Positions 51,894 to 61,333 of a DNA stretch of 64,000 nt are shown piece by piece. This stretch comes from Streptomyces hyderabadensis (GTDB lineage: Bacteria; Actinomycetota; Actinomycetes; Streptomycetales; Streptomycetaceae). The number at the start of each line of letters is the position of its first letter. Position 1 is the stretch's first letter. The stretch is taken from positions 1 to 64,000 of the forward strand of contig NZ_JAIOJZ010000022.1 in the NCBI RefSeq assembly GCF_020404845.1. The letters run 5' to 3'. Below the pieces are notes generated by a model that made no database searches, was not told the DNA's origin, and worked only from the letters and a program-made list of their open reading frames with translations. The translations under genes were made by a program, and so were the position numbers.

Positions 51894-54800
51894 TCAGCGT
51901 CGGCCCCGGCCGCCCCGGCCCCGCCCCCGGCCGCCGCGGCCGTCGTCGCGGCCGTCCTCGTCCGCGTCGTGCGGCCCCAGCAGTTCGTCCGCCAGTGTCG
52001 GCAGGTCGTCCAGCGGGGTCTCCTCGGCCCAGTCGGAACGGCGCCTGCGGGACGGCGGTGCCTGGTCGGGGTCGATCTGCGGCAGCTCGCGCGTGCGGTC
52101 CTGGGCGTCCTCGGCCGGGGCCTCCTCCCGGAAGTAGCCCGGCGGGACCCGGTCGGCGGGGTCGTCCTCGCGTACGGGGGGCAGGACGGCCGTCTCGTCG
52201 GCGGCGCCCTGCGGTGTCACGGGCGGCAGGACCGCCGTCTCGTCGGTGTCCCGCGGCTCCACCGCCGGAAGCACCGCCGTCTCGTCCGCCGCGCCGGAGG
52301 GCACCGGCGGCTTGGGCAGCTCGGTCGTCACCTCGGACTCGGACTCGGACTCGGCCTCGGGCTCGCCGGGCGCCCGTCCGCCGTCCCGCACCTCGTCGGC
52401 CCGGTCCTGGTCGGACGTGTCCCGCACCGGCCGCAGTACGGCCGTGTCCTCCACCGGACCGCCGGACGCGTTCGTCGGGGTCACGATCGGGGTCGGCACG
52501 GTCGCCGCGTCGGCGGGGGGCGCGGCGGCCGGCTTCGGGTGCGGGGCCTCCGCCGCCGCGGGGGCGGCCGGCTTGGGGCCGGCGGCGGCCGCGGCGGCCG
52601 CCTGCTCCGCCGCCCGGCGTGCCTCCTCGGCGCGCAGCAGGGCCTCCTCGGCCTTGCGCTGCTTCTCCAGGCGCCGGGCCTCGGCCTCGGCGCGCAGCCG
52701 CTCCTCCTCCTCGGCCTGCTTGCGGCGCCGCTCCTCCTCGGCCCGCAGCCGTGCCTCCTCCTCGGCGCGCGCCTTCTCCTCCGCGAGGAGCCGGGCCCGC
52801 TCCTCCTCGGCCTTGCGGCGGGCTTCCTCGGCCCGCCGCCTGGCCTCCTCGGCCTGCCGCTCGGCCTCGCGCCGCTGCGCCTCCTCCAGCTCGCGCCGCT
52901 TGCGCTCCTCCTCCTCGGCGCGCACCCGCGCCTCCTCCTCGAGGCGCTCGCGCTCCAGGCGCTCCTCCTCGGCCTTGCGGGCGGCCTCTTCCTCGGCCTT
53001 GCGGCGGGCTTCCTCCTCCGCCTTGCGGCGCGCCTCCTCCCGGGCCTTGATCTCGGCCTCGGACAGCGGCAGCACCTGGTCGAGCCGGTGGCGTACGACG
53101 GTGGTGACGGCCTCCGGCTCCTGGCCGGCGTCCACGACCAGGTAGCGCCCGGGGTCGGCGGCGGCCAGAGTGAGGAAACCGGAGCGCACGCGCGCGTGGA
53201 ACTCGGCGGGCTCCGACTCCAGGCGGTCCGGCGCCTCGGTGAACCGCTCGCGGGCGGCCTCCGGCGACACGTCCAGCAGGACGGTCAGGTGCGGGACGAG
53301 CCCGTTGGTGGCCCAGCGGTTGATGCGGGCGATCTCGGTCGGCGACAGGTCGCGTCCGGCGCCCTGGTAGGCGACCGAGGAGTCGATGTAGCGGTCGGAG
53401 ATGACCACGGCGCCGCGCTCCAGGGCGGGCCGCACCACGGTGTCGACGTGCTCCGCGCGGTCGGCGGCGTACAGCAGCGCCTCCGCGCGGTGCGACAGTC
53501 CGGCGCTGGAGACGTCCAGCAGGATGGAGCGCAGGCGCTTGCCGACCGGCGTCGCGCCGGGCTCGCGGGTGAGCACGACCTCGTGCCCCTTGCCGCGGAT
53601 CCACTCGGCGAGGGCCTCGGCCTGGGTGGACTTGCCCGCTCCGTCACCGCCCTCCAGGGCGATGAAGAATCCGTTCGCGGCGGGGGTCGGCACCGGGTCG
53701 TCGCCGCCGAGCAGCGCGTCCCGCAGGTCGTGCCGCAGCGGTACGCCGGAGCGGTCGTCGACCTTGGCCAGGACCAGCGCGGCCAGCGGCAGCAGCAGGG
53801 CGCCGAGCAGCATCAGGACGAACGCGGCGCCGCCGTGGGCGAAGACGAACTTGCCGCTCTCCAGCCGGTGCGGTCCGACCGCCGCGGCCAGGACCGGCCC
53901 GACGACCGCGCCCAGCGCCACGTAGACCCGGACGACGGCGTGCAGGTGCTCGGTGGTCCGGGCCCGGCGGTGGTCCTCGGTCTCCTGGTCGAGCAGCGCG
54001 TGCCCGGTGTTCGCGGCGACGCCCGCGCCGACCCCGGTCAGCGCCAGGAGCAGCAGCACGGTGGTGTCGTCCGGGACGAGTCCGGCGGCCAGCAGGGTGA
54101 CGCCGGCGAAGGCGATGGCCAGGGCGAGCAGCCGCCGGCGGGACAGGGAGGGCAGCAGGGCCGGGGCGGTGCGGATGCCGACGACGACGCCGCCGGTCAG
54201 CGCGCCCACCGTCAGCCCGTACAGCACGGGGCCGCCGCCCAGGTCCTTGGCGTGCAGCACCGCCACGGCGACCGTGGCGGCCACCACCGCGGCGACCGCG
54301 GCGCAGGCGAACACCAGCAGCGGCAGCGCGCCGGTGCGGCCCTTGTCGACGCCGCCGCCGCTCTTGGGGCGGCGCATGCCCTCCAGCGGCGACCGCGCGC
54401 GCGGGGTGCGCACCGCGGGCAGCTCCAGGAAGGTCACCACCGACAGGGACGCGGCGAACAGCCCGGCCGCCACGTACGAGCCGAGCGCCGCCTGGTGCTC
54501 GGCGAACCAGTCGACGCCGGCGCCCAGGAGGTTGTTCAGGAGCCCCGAGAGGACCAGCACGGCGGCCGCGAGGGGGATCGCCACGAAGCTCGTGCGCAGC
54601 GACAGGCGGCGCAGCGCGTCCATGTGGTCCGGCAGCGGCCGTACCGTCGCGCCCTCCAGGGGCGGGGCGGGCAGCAGCGCGGGGGCCGCGCTCTCCCGGC
54701 ACACCGTCCAGAAGCGCTCGGCGACGCCGGTGACGAAGGCGGTCACCAGGAGGTAGGCGAGCGCGTCGTCGGGCGTCCAGTCGATCCACAGGGGCGCGAC

Positions 54801-55196
54801 GATCAGCAGCGCGGCCCGCAGTCCGTCGGCGCCGACCATGGTCCAGCGCCGGTCGAGCGGACCGTCCTGCGAGGTGAGTGAGGTGAGCGGCCCGAGCAGC
54901 ACGGCACCGAAGAGCAGCGTCGCCAGGATGCGGACGCCGAAAACGGTCGCCACTGCGAACGCCACGCCCCGGTAGCCCCCGCCGAAGGAGCCCGCGCCGA
55001 TCGCGGCCTGGACGGCGAGGAGGACCAGCACCAGCAGGGCGAGGATGTCGCCGACACCTCCCACGAGCTGGGCGCTCCACAAGCGCCTCAGCTGCGGACG
55101 GCGCAGCAGGGCGCGGACGGCGCGCTCGCGGGAGTCCGCGACCAGGGCGTCGTCCGGGGCGGGGTGAGGGGCCGTTGGCTGCTCGGCTCGCGTCAT
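51894..55196 (-). CDS. tmk: Thymidylate kinase fused to an MFS-like membrane domain and a charged coiled coil
   Basis: 1100 aa. Residues ~40-490 are a 10-12 segment membrane domain like a major-facilitator transporter (VGGVGDILALLVLVLLAVQ..., LLALAIAFAGVTLLAAGLV). Residues ~508-710 are the dTMP kinase: FIALEGGDGAGKSTQAEALAEWI, the TREPGATPVG loop, ERGAVVISDRYIDSSVAYQGAG and lid residues. A coiled coil of ~170 residues rich in E/A/R/K (KAEEEARRKAEEE units) follows, then a disordered tail with repeated DETAVLPPV motifs. It supplies dTDP. Start ATG 55196 is 6 nt after TAGGCT. Confidence 0.92.
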   Translation of the reverse strand: MTRAEQPTAPHPAPDDALVADSRERAVRALLRRPQLRRLWSAQLVGGVGDILALLVLVLLAVQAAIGAGSFGGGYRGVAFAVATVFGVRILATLLFGAVLLGPLTSLTSQDGPLDRRWTMVGADGLRAALLIVAPLWIDWTPDDALAYLLVTAFVTGVAERFWTVCRESAAPALLPAPPLEGATVRPLPDHMDALRRLSLRTSFVAIPLAAAVLVLSGLLNNLLGAGVDWFAEHQAALGSYVAAGLFAASLSVVTFLELPAVRTPRARSPLEGMRRPKSGGGVDKGRTGALPLLVFACAAVAAVVAATVAVAVLHAKDLGGGPVLYGLTVGALTGGVVVGIRTAPALLPSLSRRRLLALAIAFAGVTLLAAGLVPDDTTVLLLLALTGVGAGVAANTGHALLDQETEDHRRARTTEHLHAVVRVYVALGAVVGPVLAAAVGPHRLESGKFVFAHGGAAFVLMLLGALLLPLAALVLAKVDDRSGVPLRHDLRDALLGGDDPVPTPAANGFFIALEGGDGAGKSTQAEALAEWIRGKGHEVVLTREPGATPVGKRLRSILLDVSSAGLSHRAEALLYAADRAEHVDTVVRPALERGAVVISDRYIDSSVAYQGAGRDLSPTEIARINRWATNGLVPHLTVLLDVSPEAARERFTEAPDRLESEPAEFHARVRSGFLTLAAADPGRYLVVDAGQEPEAVTTVVRHRLDQVLPLSEAEIKAREEARRKAEEEARRKAEEEAARKAEEERLERERLEEEARVRAEEEERKRRELEEAQRREAERQAEEARRRAEEARRKAEEERARLLAEEKARAEEEARLRAEEERRRKQAEEEERLRAEAEARRLEKQRKAEEALLRAEEARRAAEQAAAAAAAGPKPAAPAAAEAPHPKPAAAPPADAATVPTPIVTPTNASGGPVEDTAVLRPVRDTSDQDRADEVRDGGRAPGEPEAESESESEVTTELPKPPVPSGAADETAVLPAVEPRDTDETAVLPPVTPQGAADETAVLPPVREDDPADRVPPGYFREEAPAEDAQDRTRELPQIDPDQAPPSRRRRSDWAEETPLDDLPTLADELLGPHDADEDGRDDGRGGRGRGRGGRGRR

Positions 55197-55251
55197 GCGT
55201 TCAGCCTATCGGTCGCCGCCGACAGTCCGGTGTGCCCGGCCGAACGTACGC

Positions 55252-55282
55252 ACGCCCCGACACCGAATTGATGCCGGGGCGT
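55252..55282 (-). terminator. Candidate hairpin between topA and tmk
   Basis: Inverted repeat ACGCCCCG / CGGGGCGT (8 bp, 15-nt loop) in the 145-bp gap between the topA stop and the tmk start. Confidence 0.4.
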
Positions 55283-55341
55283 TCGTTTTGCGAAGTGCGC
55301 GTGACGAAGAGCGTGCGCGGAGAAGCGGGCCTGAGCCGGGC

Positions 55342-58200
55342 TCAGTCCTCCGACGCCTTCGACGCGGTCGCCTTCTTCGTCGCCGTCTTCGCGGTCGTCT
55401 TCTTCGCCGTGCTCTTGGCGGCGGTCTTCTTGGCCGCCGTGGTCTTCGCGGCGGCCGTCTTCTTGGTGGCCGCCGTCTTCTTGGCCGGGGCCTTCTTGGC
55501 GGCCGTCTTCTTCGTGGCCTTCTTTGCCGTCTTCTTGGCGGGCCCCTTGGCGCGCTTCTCAGCCAGCAGCTCGTAGCCCCGCTCGGGCGTGATCTCCTCG
55601 ACGCTGTCGCCGGAGCGCAGGGTCGCATTGGTCTCGCCGTCGGTGACGTACGGGCCGAAGCGGCCGTCCTTGACGACGACCGGCTTCTCGCTGACCGGGT
55701 CGGTGCCCAGCTCCTTCAGCGGCGGCTTGGCCGCGGCCCGGCCACGCTGCTTGGGCTGGGCGTAGATCGCCAGCGCCTCCTCCAGCGTGATCTCGAAGAG
55801 CTGCTCCTCGGTCTGCAGCGACCGCGAGTCCGTGCCCTTCTTCAGGTACGGGCCGTAGCGGCCGTTCTGCGCGGTGATCTCCACGCCCTCGGCGTCGGTG
55901 CCGACGACGCGCGGCAGCGACATGAGCCGCAGGGCGTCGTCGAGGGTCACCGTGTCCAGCGACATCGACTTGAACAGCGAGGCGGTGCGCGGCTTCACGG
56001 CGTTCTTGCCGGTCTTCGGGGTGCCCTCGGGGAGCACCTCGGTGACGTACGGGCCGTAGCGGCCGTCCTTGGCGACGATGGCGTGGCCGGTGGCCGGGTC
56101 GGTGCCCAGCTCGAAGTCGCCGCTGGGCTTGGCGAGCAGTTCCTCCGCCAGCTCCACGGACAGCTCGTCCGGGGCCAGGTCCTCGGGGACGTCGGCGCGC
56201 TGGTGGTTCTCGGCGTCCTTCTCGCCGCGCTCGACGTAGGGGCCGTAGCGGCCGACGCGCAGCTTGATGTCGTTGCCGACGGGGAAGGAGGACACCTCGC
56301 GCGCGTCGATCGCGCCGAGGTCGGTCACCAGCTCCTTGAGGCCGCCGAGGTGGTCGCCGTCGCCGTTGCCCGCGTCGGCCGCGCCGCCGCCTCCCGTGCC
56401 GTCGCCCTCGCCGAAGTAGAAGCGGCGCAGCCACGGCACCGACTGGGCTTCGCCGCGGGCGATGGCGTCGAGGTCGTCCTCCATCTTGGCGGTGAAGTCG
56501 TAGTCGACGAGCCGCCCGAAGTGCTTCTCCAGGAGGTTCACCACGGCGAAGGAGAGGAAGGAGGGGACGAGGGCCGTGCCCTTCTTGAAGACGTAGCCGC
56601 GGTCCAGGATGGTGCCGATGATCGACGCGTACGTCGACGGGCGGCCGATCTCGCGCTCTTCCAGCTCCTTGACCAGCGACGCCTCGGTGTAGCGGGCCGG
56701 GGGCTTGGTGGCGTGGCCGTCGACCGTGATCTCCTCGGCCGTCAGCGCGTCGCCCTCGGCGACCTGCGGCAGCCGGCGCTCGCGGTCGTCCAGCTCGGCG
56801 TTCGGGTCGTCGGCGCCCTCGACGTAGGCCTTGAGGAAGCCGTGGAAGGTGATGGTCTTGCCGGACGCGCTGAACTCGACGTCCCGGCCGTCGGAGGCGG
56901 CGCCGCCGATCTTCACGGTGACGCTGTTGCCGGTCGCGTCCTTCATCTGGGAGGCGACGGTCCGCTTCCAGATCAGCTCGTACAGCTTGAACTGATCGCC
57001 GGTCAGTCCGGTCTCGGCGGGCGTGCGGAAGCGGTCGCCGGAGGGGCGGATCGCCTCGTGCGCCTCCTGGGCGTTCTTGACCTTGCCGGCGTACGTGCGC
57101 GGCTGGGGCGGCAGGTAGTCGGCGCCGTACAGCTGCGTCACCTGGGCGCGGGCGGCGGAGACCGCCGTGTCGCTCAGGGTCGTGGAGTCCGTACGCATGT
57201 AGGTGATGTAGCCGTTCTCGTACAGCTTCTGCGCGATCTGCATCGTCGCCTTGGCGCCGAAGCCGAGCTTGCGCGAGGCCTCCTGCTGCAGCGTCGTGGT
57301 ACGGAACGGGGCGTACGGCGAGCGGCGGTACGGCTTGGACTCGACCGAGCGGACGGCGAAGCGCGTGTCTTCCAGCGCGGCGGCGAGCGCGCGGGCGTTC
57401 GCCTCGTCGAGGTGGAGGGTGTTGGCGCTCTTGAGCTGCCCCAGGGAGTCGAAGTCGCGGCCCTGGGCGACCCGCCTGCCGTCGACGGTCTGGAGGCGGG
57501 CGACCAGCGAGGACGGGTCGGAGGCGTCTCCCGCGCGGCCGGTGGCGAAGGTGCCGGTGAGGTCCCAGTACTCGGCGGAGCGGAACGCGATGCGCTCGCG
57601 CTCCCGCTCGACGACGAGCCGGGTGGCGACGGACTGGACGCGGCCGGCCGACAGGCGCGGCATGACCTTCTTCCACAGGACCGGCGAGACCTCGTAGCCG
57701 TAGAGACGGTCGAGGATGCGGCGGGTCTCCTGGGCGTCGACGAGCTTCTGGTTCAGCTCGCGCGGGTTGGCGACGGCGGCGCGGATCGCGTCCTTGGTGA
57801 TCTCGTGGAACACCATGCGCTTGACCGGGATCTTCGGCTTGAGGACTTCCTGGAGGTGCCAGGCGATGGCCTCGCCCTCGCGGTCCTCATCGGTGGCCAG
57901 GAAGAGTTCGTCGGACTCCTTCAGCAGGTCCTTGAGCTTCTTGACCTGGGACTTCTTGTCGGCGTTGACCACATAGATGGGCTGGAAGTCGTGTTCGACG
58001 TCCACACCGAGGCGGCGGACCTCGCCGGTGTACTTCTCCGGCACCTCCGCCGCGCCGCTGGGAAGGTCGCGAATGTGCCCGACGCTCGCCTCGACGACGT
58101 AGCCAGGGCCGAGATAGCCCTTGATCGTCTTCGCCTTGGCAGGCGACTCGACGATGACGAGTCGGCGGCCGCCCTTCGCGGTCTCGCTGGTCGGGGACAA
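55342..58200 (-). CDS. topA: DNA topoisomerase I with Lys/Ala-rich tail
   Basis: 952 aa from TTG 58200 (GGAGAGAAG upstream); the frame opens MSPTSETAKGG then VIVESPAKAKTIKGYLG. TOPRIM acidic triad is in ESP and TDEDREGEAIAWH; the active-site Tyr is in GYITYMRTDSTTLS. Type IA helical arches and four C-terminal D-domain-like repeats (each with GRYGPYV) follow. The zinc fingers of E. coli are absent and the end is a long Lys/Ala tail (KKTAAKKTAAK-type repeats), which in Streptomyces aids processivity. It relaxes negative supercoils. Confidence 0.96.
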   Translation of the reverse strand: MSPTSETAKGGRRLVIVESPAKAKTIKGYLGPGYVVEASVGHIRDLPSGAAEVPEKYTGEVRRLGVDVEHDFQPIYVVNADKKSQVKKLKDLLKESDELFLATDEDREGEAIAWHLQEVLKPKIPVKRMVFHEITKDAIRAAVANPRELNQKLVDAQETRRILDRLYGYEVSPVLWKKVMPRLSAGRVQSVATRLVVERERERIAFRSAEYWDLTGTFATGRAGDASDPSSLVARLQTVDGRRVAQGRDFDSLGQLKSANTLHLDEANARALAAALEDTRFAVRSVESKPYRRSPYAPFRTTTLQQEASRKLGFGAKATMQIAQKLYENGYITYMRTDSTTLSDTAVSAARAQVTQLYGADYLPPQPRTYAGKVKNAQEAHEAIRPSGDRFRTPAETGLTGDQFKLYELIWKRTVASQMKDATGNSVTVKIGGAASDGRDVEFSASGKTITFHGFLKAYVEGADDPNAELDDRERRLPQVAEGDALTAEEITVDGHATKPPARYTEASLVKELEEREIGRPSTYASIIGTILDRGYVFKKGTALVPSFLSFAVVNLLEKHFGRLVDYDFTAKMEDDLDAIARGEAQSVPWLRRFYFGEGDGTGGGGAADAGNGDGDHLGGLKELVTDLGAIDAREVSSFPVGNDIKLRVGRYGPYVERGEKDAENHQRADVPEDLAPDELSVELAEELLAKPSGDFELGTDPATGHAIVAKDGRYGPYVTEVLPEGTPKTGKNAVKPRTASLFKSMSLDTVTLDDALRLMSLPRVVGTDAEGVEITAQNGRYGPYLKKGTDSRSLQTEEQLFEITLEEALAIYAQPKQRGRAAAKPPLKELGTDPVSEKPVVVKDGRFGPYVTDGETNATLRSGDSVEEITPERGYELLAEKRAKGPAKKTAKKATKKTAAKKAPAKKTAATKKTAAAKTTAAKKTAAKSTAKKTTAKTATKKATASKASED

Positions 58201-58468
58201 CTTCGCTCTTCTCTCCGGTCGACGCTGGGCCTCCCCAGGGCGTGGTCCCGGGTCGGGTCGTTCTGTGTTTCGATCGTGACGCTGCGGAGTGTGACGGTAC
58301 CTCCCGCCCCCGTGTCAAACGGGAAAAGCCCGCAACGGCCACTCGAACGGTAACCCGACGAACCCTGTTCCTGCCGCCCGGAGTGCTCACCTGCTCCGAC
58401 GCGCGTATCCGGAGCGCGATCCCCCGATTACCCGGGCGACACCCCGTCCGGGGTCCGGAACCGGCCCC

Positions 58469-58666
58469 TCAGACCTGGGTCAGGCACCAGGCCGCGAGGC
58501 CCAGCGCGACCACGGCGGCGACGCTTGCGACGGTCGCCGATGCGACGGGGCTCACACCGTGCGCGACGGGGCGGCCGTGCCGCACCCGCGTCGTGGTCCA
58601 CACCAGCAGACCGGCCCCGAACAGGGCGAACACCAATCCCGCGAAGATCGCCGGCCCGCTCTCCAT
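58469..58666 (-). CDS. Small two-helix membrane protein
   Basis: 65 aa: MESGPAIFAGLVFALFGAGLLVW, a basic loop TTRVRHGRPVAHGVS, then ATVASVAAVVALGLAAWCLTQV. Two membrane segments; function unknown. The gap 58201-58468 before topA holds no other gene. It is conserved beside topA in Streptomyces as far as I remember. Confidence 0.65.
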   Translation of the reverse strand: MESGPAIFAGLVFALFGAGLLVWTTTRVRHGRPVAHGVSPVASATVASVAAVVALGLAAWCLTQV

Positions 58667-58897
58667 GGTCCCCGTGCCCCTTTTCTCCAGCCCGCGCGTG
58701 TCCAGCCCCCGGAGGCTGTCACGCCCGGGCGGCGGACAGGCGAACCCGAGGTGAACGGGGAGCCGACGGATGCGCCGGATGCCGTCGGGCGTGGCCGGTT
58801 CCCCGTACGTCGGCGGGGCGGGAGGTCACGGAAGGAAATCGGCGGACGTCACGGAAAGAAATGGGTGCGCGCACCCACGCCCGGCGGCCGGGCCGCG

Positions 58898-60415
58898 CTA
58901 CGCCGGTTCGAGGAAGCCCTGCTCCACCAGCAGCCGGATCTGCGCGGGCGTGCGGTCGCGCAGGGCCACCGGGTCCTCGCCGACCAGCTGGGCGATGGCG
59001 TCCAGGATCCGGCCCGCGCTCATGGTGCCGTCGCAGACGCCCGCGAAGCCGGCGCCGACCGTGTCGACCCGGGTGGCCCGGCGCATGCCCCGGTTCTGGC
59101 GCAGGACGACGTGCTCCGGGTCCTCGGCGCCGGGCAGCCCGACCTGCTCCTGGACCACCTCGCCGGCCAGTGTGAAGTGGGCCTCCAGGAGGGCCGCGTC
59201 GTCGTGGTCCCGCAGGTAGTCGACGCGGTCGAAGTGGGCGCGCACGGTCTCGCCGAGCGGCTGCTCGACCGGGTGCGGCCACTCCTCGGCGACGACCGAG
59301 GGCTCGGCCGCGTCGGTCCGGCGCAGCGTGATCCAGCCGAAGCCGACGGCCTTGACCTTGCGCGCCTCGAACTCGTCCAGCCACGCGTCGTACCGCGCCT
59401 GGTAGGCGGCCGGGTCACCGCGGTGGTCGCCCGCGTCCCGCAGCCACAGCTCGGCGTACTGGGTGATGTCCTGCACCTCGCGCTGCACGATCCAGGCGTC
59501 GCAGCCGCGCGGCACCCAGGAGCGCAACCGGTCCGTCCAGTCCTCCCCCTCCACGTGCTGCCAGTTGGCGAGGAAGTGCGCGAACCCGCCCTCGTTCAGG
59601 CGCTCCCCCGTCTGCTGAACGAGCGAGCGGCACAGATCGTCCCCGCCCATCCCGCCGTCCCGGTAGGTGAGCCGGGCGCCGGGCGAGATCACGAACGGCG
59701 GGTTGGAGACGATCAGGTCGTACGTCTCGTCGTCGGCGACCGGTTCGTAGAGGGACCCCTCGCGCAGGTCGGCGGCCGGGGCTCCGGACAGGGCGAGGGT
59801 GAGCGCGGCGATGTGCAGCGCGCGCGGGTTGACGTCGGTGGCCGTCACGCGCGTGGCGTGCGCGGCGGCGTGCAGCGCCTGGATGCCGGAGCCGGTGCCG
59901 AGGTCGAGGGCGGCGGAGACGGGCGTACGGACGGTGAGGCCCGCCAGGGTCGTGGAGGCGCCGCCGACGCCGAGGACGACGCCCTCGGCGTGGTTGCCGA
60001 TGCCGCCCGCGCCGCCGACCGCGCAGCCGAGGTCGGAGACGATGAACCAGTCCTCGCCGCCGGGCCCGCCGTAGGGCCGTACGTCCACGGTGGCCGCGAC
60101 CTCGTCGTCGCCCGCGCGGTCGAGCCAGCCGCTCTCCAGGCAGACGTCGACGGGCAGGACGTCCGCCACGCGTGCGTGGGGGACGGGTTGCTGAAGCAGG
60201 AACAGCCGGACGAGCAGTTCCAGCGGCGTGTCGCCGCGGGTCGCCCGGAGCGCGGGCACGGTCTCGCTGCGCGACAGCGCGGCGTACGCGGGGGCGCCGA
60301 GCAGCTCCAGCAGTCCGTCGGCGGTGAAGGACGCCCCGAGCAGGGCGTCCCGCAGCCGGGCGGTGACGTCGGGGCGGTCGGCGGAGGGCAGGGGGGACAG
60401 GCTGGCGTTACTCAC
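58898..60415 (-). CDS. SAM-dependent methyltransferase (PrmC/N5-glutamine MTase-like)
   Basis: 505 aa from GTG 60415, with CACAAT 6 nt upstream (probably leaderless). Residues ~1-160 form an N-terminal domain (DUF7059-like). The class I MTase core follows: ALDLGTGSGIQALHAAAHATRVTATDVNPRAL (motif I), then DLIVSNPPFVISPG, the NPPF/NPPY signature of amide or nucleic-acid amino-methyltransferases. Its substrate may be a release factor, ribosomal protein or RNA base. The C-terminal 180 residues are an extra domain. Confidence 0.88.
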   Translation of the reverse strand: MSNASLSPLPSADRPDVTARLRDALLGASFTADGLLELLGAPAYAALSRSETVPALRATRGDTPLELLVRLFLLQQPVPHARVADVLPVDVCLESGWLDRAGDDEVAATVDVRPYGGPGGEDWFIVSDLGCAVGGAGGIGNHAEGVVLGVGGASTTLAGLTVRTPVSAALDLGTGSGIQALHAAAHATRVTATDVNPRALHIAALTLALSGAPAADLREGSLYEPVADDETYDLIVSNPPFVISPGARLTYRDGGMGGDDLCRSLVQQTGERLNEGGFAHFLANWQHVEGEDWTDRLRSWVPRGCDAWIVQREVQDITQYAELWLRDAGDHRGDPAAYQARYDAWLDEFEARKVKAVGFGWITLRRTDAAEPSVVAEEWPHPVEQPLGETVRAHFDRVDYLRDHDDAALLEAHFTLAGEVVQEQVGLPGAEDPEHVVLRQNRGMRRATRVDTVGAGFAGVCDGTMSAGRILDAIAQLVGEDPVALRDRTPAQIRLLVEQGFLEPA

Positions 60416-60524
60416 ACCCCCATTGTGGCCCGGCCGTCACCGCCCCGCCCCGTGCCCGCGCGGGGACGCGCCCGCCGGGGACGCCGGTCCGTCAGAACCC
60501 GCGTCCGCGCGGGACGCCGGTCCG

Positions 60525-61097
60525 TCAGCCCTGGGCGGCCGACGGGGTCACCGAGGCCGACTTGCAGCTGGGCTGCTTGGCCATCGCCTGGCCGACGTCA
60601 CCCTCCTCCAGGGTCTTCAGCGCGTTGCTGCCGCTCTTGCTGAGCTTGTTCAGCTCGGTGGCGATGTCTTTGAGGCCGTCGGCGAACTCGGCCTGGTCCT
60701 TGGTGTTGAGGTCCTCCACCTGCTTGCGCAGGGAGGCGTAGGAGGAGGAGAGGCCGTTCAGCTCGGTGACGGCGTCCTTCTGCTTCTTCTCGCCCTCGTC
60801 GACGTCCGGGGGGCCGGCCTTCTGGACGGTGGCGCCCATCGCCTTGTAGGCGTCGGACATGTCCTGGAACGCCTTGGCGTCGGTCTTCTGGACCTCGGCG
60901 GGGGTGCTGTTGTCCGAGGTCTCCTTCTGGATCGCCGCGTTGGCCGCCTCGATCTTCTTGGCCTGCGGCTGCACGCCCTGGCAGACCTCCTTGGCCCAGG
61001 AGTCCAGCTTCTCGTTGTCGTCGCTGCTGCCGCATCCCGTCAGCGCCAGTACCAGTACCGCACCGCCGGACAGTGCGGCCGCGAGCTTCTTGTTCAC
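60525..61097 (-). CDS. Small secreted lipoprotein
   Basis: 190 aa from GTG 61097 (VNKKLAAALSGG), chosen because GAAGGGA lies just upstream; an in-frame ATG at 61115 is less likely. The lipobox is LALTGCGSSDDN, with the Cys near residue 22. The mature part is Gln/Lys/Glu-rich and helical (VCQGVQPQAKKIEAANAAIQKETSDN, AFQDMSDAYKAMGATVQKAG). Function unknown. A strong hairpin lies between it and hppA upstream. Confidence 0.85.
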   Translation of the reverse strand: MNKKLAAALSGGAVLVLALTGCGSSDDNEKLDSWAKEVCQGVQPQAKKIEAANAAIQKETSDNSTPAEVQKTDAKAFQDMSDAYKAMGATVQKAGPPDVDEGEKKQKDAVTELNGLSSSYASLRKQVEDLNTKDQAEFADGLKDIATELNKLSKSGSNALKTLEEGDVGQAMAKQPSCKSASVTPSAAQG

Positions 61098-61244
61098 CGG
61101 ATTGGTCCCTTCCATGGCTCTCGGCCCCGGAACATACACGCCGGATGGAGGACATCCACCGGACGAACATCCGTTAAGACCGTATTGAAGCCATTTGCAC
61201 CAAGAGAGAGAAGGCTCACGGTGACGGGTGCGCGCAGGCGCGAA

Positions 61245-61282
61245 ACGGGCGGACGACGCGTCAACACGCGCCGTCCGCCCGT
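61245..61282 (-). terminator. hppA terminator
   Basis: Inverted repeat with arms ACGGGCGGACG and CGTCCGCCCGT plus inner CGCGT/ACGCG separated by one mismatch, loop CAAC; 17-bp stem in total. It lies downstream of hppA and upstream of the lipoprotein gene. Confidence 0.8.
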
Positions 61283-61333
61283 CCCTTGAGCTGCGCCTCG
61301 GGCGAGGCGGTCCCGCCGGGTCCGGGGCGGAAC

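Noticed and set aside
52620..53060. Simple GCCTCCTCGGC-type repeat array
   Set aside because: It is the coding DNA for the Glu/Ala/Arg coiled coil of the Tmk fusion; low DNA complexity follows from the protein repeat.
55363..55560. Repeat tract at the 3' end of topA as a mobile or regulatory repeat
   Set aside because: It encodes the Lys/Ala-rich C-terminal tail normal for Streptomyces topoisomerase I.
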